A DNA stretch of 64,000 bases from Nodosilinea sp. LEGE 07088 (GTDB lineage Bacteria; Cyanobacteriota; Cyanobacteriia; Phormidesmidales; Phormidesmidaceae): positions 1 through 64,000 of the forward strand of contig NZ_JADEWX010000005.1 in NCBI RefSeq assembly GCF_015207395.1. The letters run 5' to 3'. Under the pieces are notes generated by a model. It was not told the DNA's origin, made no database searches, and worked only from the letters and a program-made list of their open reading frames with translations. Below are positions 62,593-64,000 of the stretch, piece after piece. The stretch's first letter is position 1, and each line of letters starts with the position of its first letter. The position numbers and the translations under genes were made by a program.

Positions 62593-62865
62593 GGTTGGCG
62601 GTCAATAGGGTTTCTTCAGAGGCAATATCTACCTGGATTCACCGTCCTAGATTCACTGTTCTGGGTGCAGGGTCTAACCGTTAAGCTTGCCCACTGTCGA
62701 GCGGTGAGGAGATGGCCGCCTCTGCTGCTCAGCGCTGTCTCATTGCTAAAGTGTCTCTAAAGGTTGCCACCATTCCCGGTCGGCCTCCCTACCATGAAGG
62801 CAATGCCCAAGGGATTGTCGCCCTCCTCGCTGCCGCAGCCCTGCCCTCCACTAAGGAACTCTACG

Positions 62866-63921
62866 ATGGCCGACTATCAACCCACCGACTCTACCTTTGC
62901 CCTCGATCGCGACTGCAAAACCCTCTCCCGCCACGTTCTCGAACAGCTCCATAGCTTTGGCCCCGAGGCCCAAGACCTCAGCGCTCTGATGAATCGCATT
63001 GCCCTGGCCGGTAAGCTGATTGCCCGCCATCTCAGCCGTGCCGGGCTAATGGAATCGGCCCTAGGGTTTACCGGCGAAACCAACGTCCAGGGCGAAGCCG
63101 TCAAAAAAATGGATATCTACGCCAACGACGTGTTCATCTCGGTATTCAAGCAGAGTGGCCTGGTCTGTCGCCTCGCCTCCGAAGAGATGGATAAACCCTA
63201 CTACATTCCCGAGAACTGCCCCATTGGTCGCTATACCCTGCTCTACGACCCCATCGATGGTTCCTCCAACGTCGATATTAATCTCAATGTCGGTTCGATC
63301 TTCTCGATACGTCGCCAGCAGGGGGAAGACCTTGACCAAACCGGGGCCGACCTGCTCCAGGATGGCCAGCAGCAGCTCGCCGCAGGCTACATTCTCTATG
63401 GCCCCAGCACGGTGCTGGTCTACTCCATTGGTCAGGGTGTTCACGCCTTTGTGCTTGACCCCAGCCTGGGCGAGTTTATTTTGGCCACCGAAAATATTCA
63501 GGTGCCCGCCCACGGCCCCACCTATAGCGTCAACGAAGGTAACTTCTGGCAGTGGGAAGACGCCATTCGCGACTTCACCCGTTATGTGCACCGCCACGAT
63601 GGCTACTCGGCCCGCTACACCGGGGCGCTGGTGGCCGACTTCCACCGCATTTTGACCCAGGGTGGCGTGTTTCTCTACCCCGGCACCACTAAAAAGCCCG
63701 AGGGCAAGCTGCGGTTGCTCTATGAAACGGCACCGTTAGCCTTCCTGATCAAGCAGGCGGGGGGGCGGGCTAGCACCGGCAGCCAAGACATCATGGCGGT
63801 GGTGCCGGGCGAAATTCACCAGCGCACCCCCTTTATTGTCGGCAGCAAAGATGATGTTGCGCTGGTGGAGTCCTTTATTCAAGACCAAAGCCGCCGCCAA
63901 GATACCCTGGTGGCCAACTAA
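62866..63921 (+). CDS. fbp: Class I fructose-1,6-bisphosphatase
   Basis: Hydrolyses fructose 1,6-bisphosphate in the Calvin cycle and gluconeogenesis. 351 residues from ATG 62866 ([27 protein letters not shown]). Metal/phosphate site [24 protein letters not shown] and the C-terminal [23 protein letters not shown] are class I signatures. AAGGAA about 8 bases upstream supports this start; a longer in-frame extension from 62764 is not homologue-like. Distinct from the cyanobacterial dual FBP/SBPase (glpX type). Confidence 0.96.
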   Translation: MADYQPTDSTFALDRDCKTLSRHVLEQLHSFGPEAQDLSALMNRIALAGKLIARHLSRAGLMESALGFTGETNVQGEAVKKMDIYANDVFISVFKQSGLVCRLASEEMDKPYYIPENCPIGRYTLLYDPIDGSSNVDINLNVGSIFSIRRQQGEDLDQTGADLLQDGQQQLAAGYILYGPSTVLVYSIGQGVHAFVLDPSLGEFILATENIQVPAHGPTYSVNEGNFWQWEDAIRDFTRYVHRHDGYSARYTGALVADFHRILTQGGVFLYPGTTKKPEGKLRLLYETAPLAFLIKQAGGRASTGSQDIMAVVPGEIHQRTPFIVGSKDDVALVESFIQDQSRRQDTLVAN

Positions 63922-64000
63922 GGAATTCGCGTTGACAATAAGATCTCGATTCAAGTGGCCAATCCGATATGGACTCCCGCCTGCGCAGGAATGGCATCGG

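Noticed and set aside
1-64000. Frequent GCGATCGC octamers as possible regulatory sites
   Set aside because: These are HIP1 sites, abundant in many cyanobacterial genomes and spread through genes and gaps; individually uninformative.

Overview
This window is a piece of a cyanobacterial chromosome. The markers are unambiguous: psaE (photosystem I), petB-petD (cytochrome b6f), ndhO (NDH-1), ctpA (D1 processing), psbQ (CyanoQ), a CpcT-type phycobilisome lyase, the menA-menC-menE phylloquinone genes, a SigG-type ECF sigma factor and many GCGATCGC (HIP1) octamers. The moderately high GC content, the protein similarities I recall and a probable synechoxanthin gene pair suggest a filamentous non-heterocystous lineage of the Leptolyngbya/Nodosilinea type. 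That taxonomic guess is inference.

Layout. 1-780: edge of an IS630-type element, a 3' fragment of a REP-associated (RAYT) transposase and a REP hairpin pair. 787-2605: argG and ridA. 2710-7602: a leftward cluster of one Ser/Thr kinase, two V4R-domain proteins, two phycobilisome-like proteins without the bilin cysteine and one small protein. It resembles a trimmed version of the photosystem II-assembly operon slr0144-slr0152 of Synechocystis 6803. 7944-11467: psaE, mutM, ndhO, an ECF sigma/anti-sigma pair and tRNA-Ser(UGA). 11826-18613: purine permease, site-2 protease, MBL-fold protein, HD hydrolase, ctpA. 19141-20489: petB-petD with a strong terminator. 20575-31595: a run of mostly rightward genes (RsbW-like kinase, glycosyltransferase, def, M23 peptidase, ureE/ureF, gyrB) with leftward corC and miaA.

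31606-38626 is leftward: a membrane-anchored protein, cpcT, an RTX protein, a HAD hydrolase and the Rieske pair cruH/cruE. 38832-41126: ABC-2 permease, glutamine amidotransferase and a DUF2949 gene with a clear promoter, RBS and terminator. 41327-50324 is leftward: FAD oxidase, psbQ, folP, glnQ-glnP-glnH, trpC, lpdA, an rRNA/tRNA 2'-O-methyltransferase and tRNA-Leu(CAG). 50517-53875: murA, a GlcD-like FAD enzyme and a membrane protein.

53876-56690 is the accessory region and the most interesting part. It holds a ten-unit 21-bp tandem array with an 84-bp higher-order period, a REP-like pair, a frameshifted and truncated integron-type tyrosine integrase, three ~41-bp hairpin repeats, an attI/attC-like core, an ORF-less group II intron, a compositionally distinct sugar transferase and an attC-like palindrome. 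I read this as a decayed single-cassette integron that has collected other small repeats.

56690-63921 returns to housekeeping genes: menE-menC-menA, an OB-fold/SSB-like protein, DUF1823, a small membrane protein, an alpha/beta hydrolase and fructose-1,6-bisphosphatase.

Themes: photosynthetic electron transport and its assembly (psaE, petBD, ndhO, psbQ, ctpA, men genes, the V4R/kinase cluster), pigments (cpcT, cruE/cruH), nitrogen (argG, ureE/F, glnHPQ) and envelope (murA, M23, glycosyl and sugar transferases). All calls come from reading the translated sequence. No database search was run.
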